A DNA stretch of 5,473 bases from Nitrososphaeraceae archaeon. GTDB taxonomy: Archaea > Thermoproteota > Nitrososphaeria > Nitrososphaerales > Nitrososphaeraceae. The notes under the pieces are model-generated. The model was not told where the DNA came from and made no database searches. It was given only the letters and a program-made list of their open reading frames with translations. The stretch spans positions 1-5,473 of the forward strand of contig JASHSN010000110.1 in the NCBI GenBank assembly GCA_030038695.1, written 5' to 3'. A program made the position numbers and the translations under genes. Shown here piece by piece: positions 5,295-5,473 of this stretch. The stretch's first letter is position 1. Each line of letters opens with the position of its first letter.

Positions 5295-5473
5295 CTAGCC
5301 ATCGTATATGGTGGTCATACTAAAGTTAGAAGCGAATTCTACTATACCGCTGTCTGTCAAATAATCAACCAGATACAGTAAATTGTTTGACTCCCCCACC
5401 ACTTCATATAGCTTGATAGTTAATGTTTACATTTGGGTGATCCTTTTGATATACAACATACCGACCTCTGATA
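5295..5473 (-). pseudogene. C-terminal part of an unrecognised gene, probably frameshifted
   Basis: A minus-strand frame is open from 5426 to a TAG at 5297-5295. It encodes 43 residues, including KLYEVVGESNNLLYLVDYLT and ending FSMTTIYDG, and looks strongly protein-like. A TAA at 5429-5427 blocks it upstream. In another frame the minus strand reads IRGRYVVYQKDHPNVNINYQ from 5472 to a TGA at 5406-5404, overlapping the first piece. The simplest reading is one gene with a frameshift near 5410-5427, entering from the right edge; two independent frames or chance openness remain possible. The family is not recognised. Confidence 0.4.

Noticed and set aside
1..5473. Insertion sequence or transposase gene
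   Set aside because: No transposase motif, and no inverted repeat pair flanking a gene-sized segment was found; the malic enzyme relic has no visible element ends around it.

Overview
The window most likely comes from an archaeon of the Nitrososphaerota (Thaumarchaeota), plausibly a soil ammonia oxidiser of the low-GC Nitrosocosmicus type. This is inferred from the style of the two succinate dehydrogenase/fumarate reductase subunits, a TATA-box-like element where a leaderless archaeal promoter would put it, a single-finger C2H2 protein, long AT-rich spacers and much gene decay. No rRNA or marker gene confirms it.

Layout. Positions 1-155 hold the C-terminal end of an unrecognised plus-strand reading frame entering from the left, followed by a T-run and a 10-bp inverted repeat. 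Positions 156-854 hold no intact gene. They contain a perfect 12-bp inverted repeat, three tandem 17-bp copies that appear to break a small minus-strand frame, a pair of imperfect 18-bp direct repeats, and a TATA-like box about 28 bases before sdhA. Positions 855-2591 are a full-length flavoprotein subunit (sdhA) with a TTG start. Positions 2729-3287 are the decayed front half of a malic enzyme gene, with frameshifts, a deletion and a missing C-terminal half. Positions 3268-4125 are a complete iron-sulfur subunit (sdhB) with all ten cluster cysteines and one additional cysteine.

The right third (4126-5473) has no recognisable sdhC or sdhD. Its gene candidates are on the minus strand: a possible 52-residue Cys/His protein (4339-4497), a convincing 101-residue C2H2 zinc-finger protein (4858-5163), and the C-terminal end of an unrecognised, possibly frameshifted gene at the edge (5295-5473). 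Positions 4498-4857 hold several GC-rich hairpins and an orphan Shine-Dalgarno-like sequence.

Function. SdhA (FAD, succinate/fumarate site) and SdhB (2Fe-2S, 4Fe-4S, 3Fe-4S) form the soluble catalytic half of respiratory complex II and would need membrane anchor subunits encoded outside this window. The most notable feature is the dead malic enzyme fragment lodged between these two partner genes. I see no clear evidence of a new defence or mobile system; the pattern is one of essential metabolic genes inside a decaying neighbourhood.
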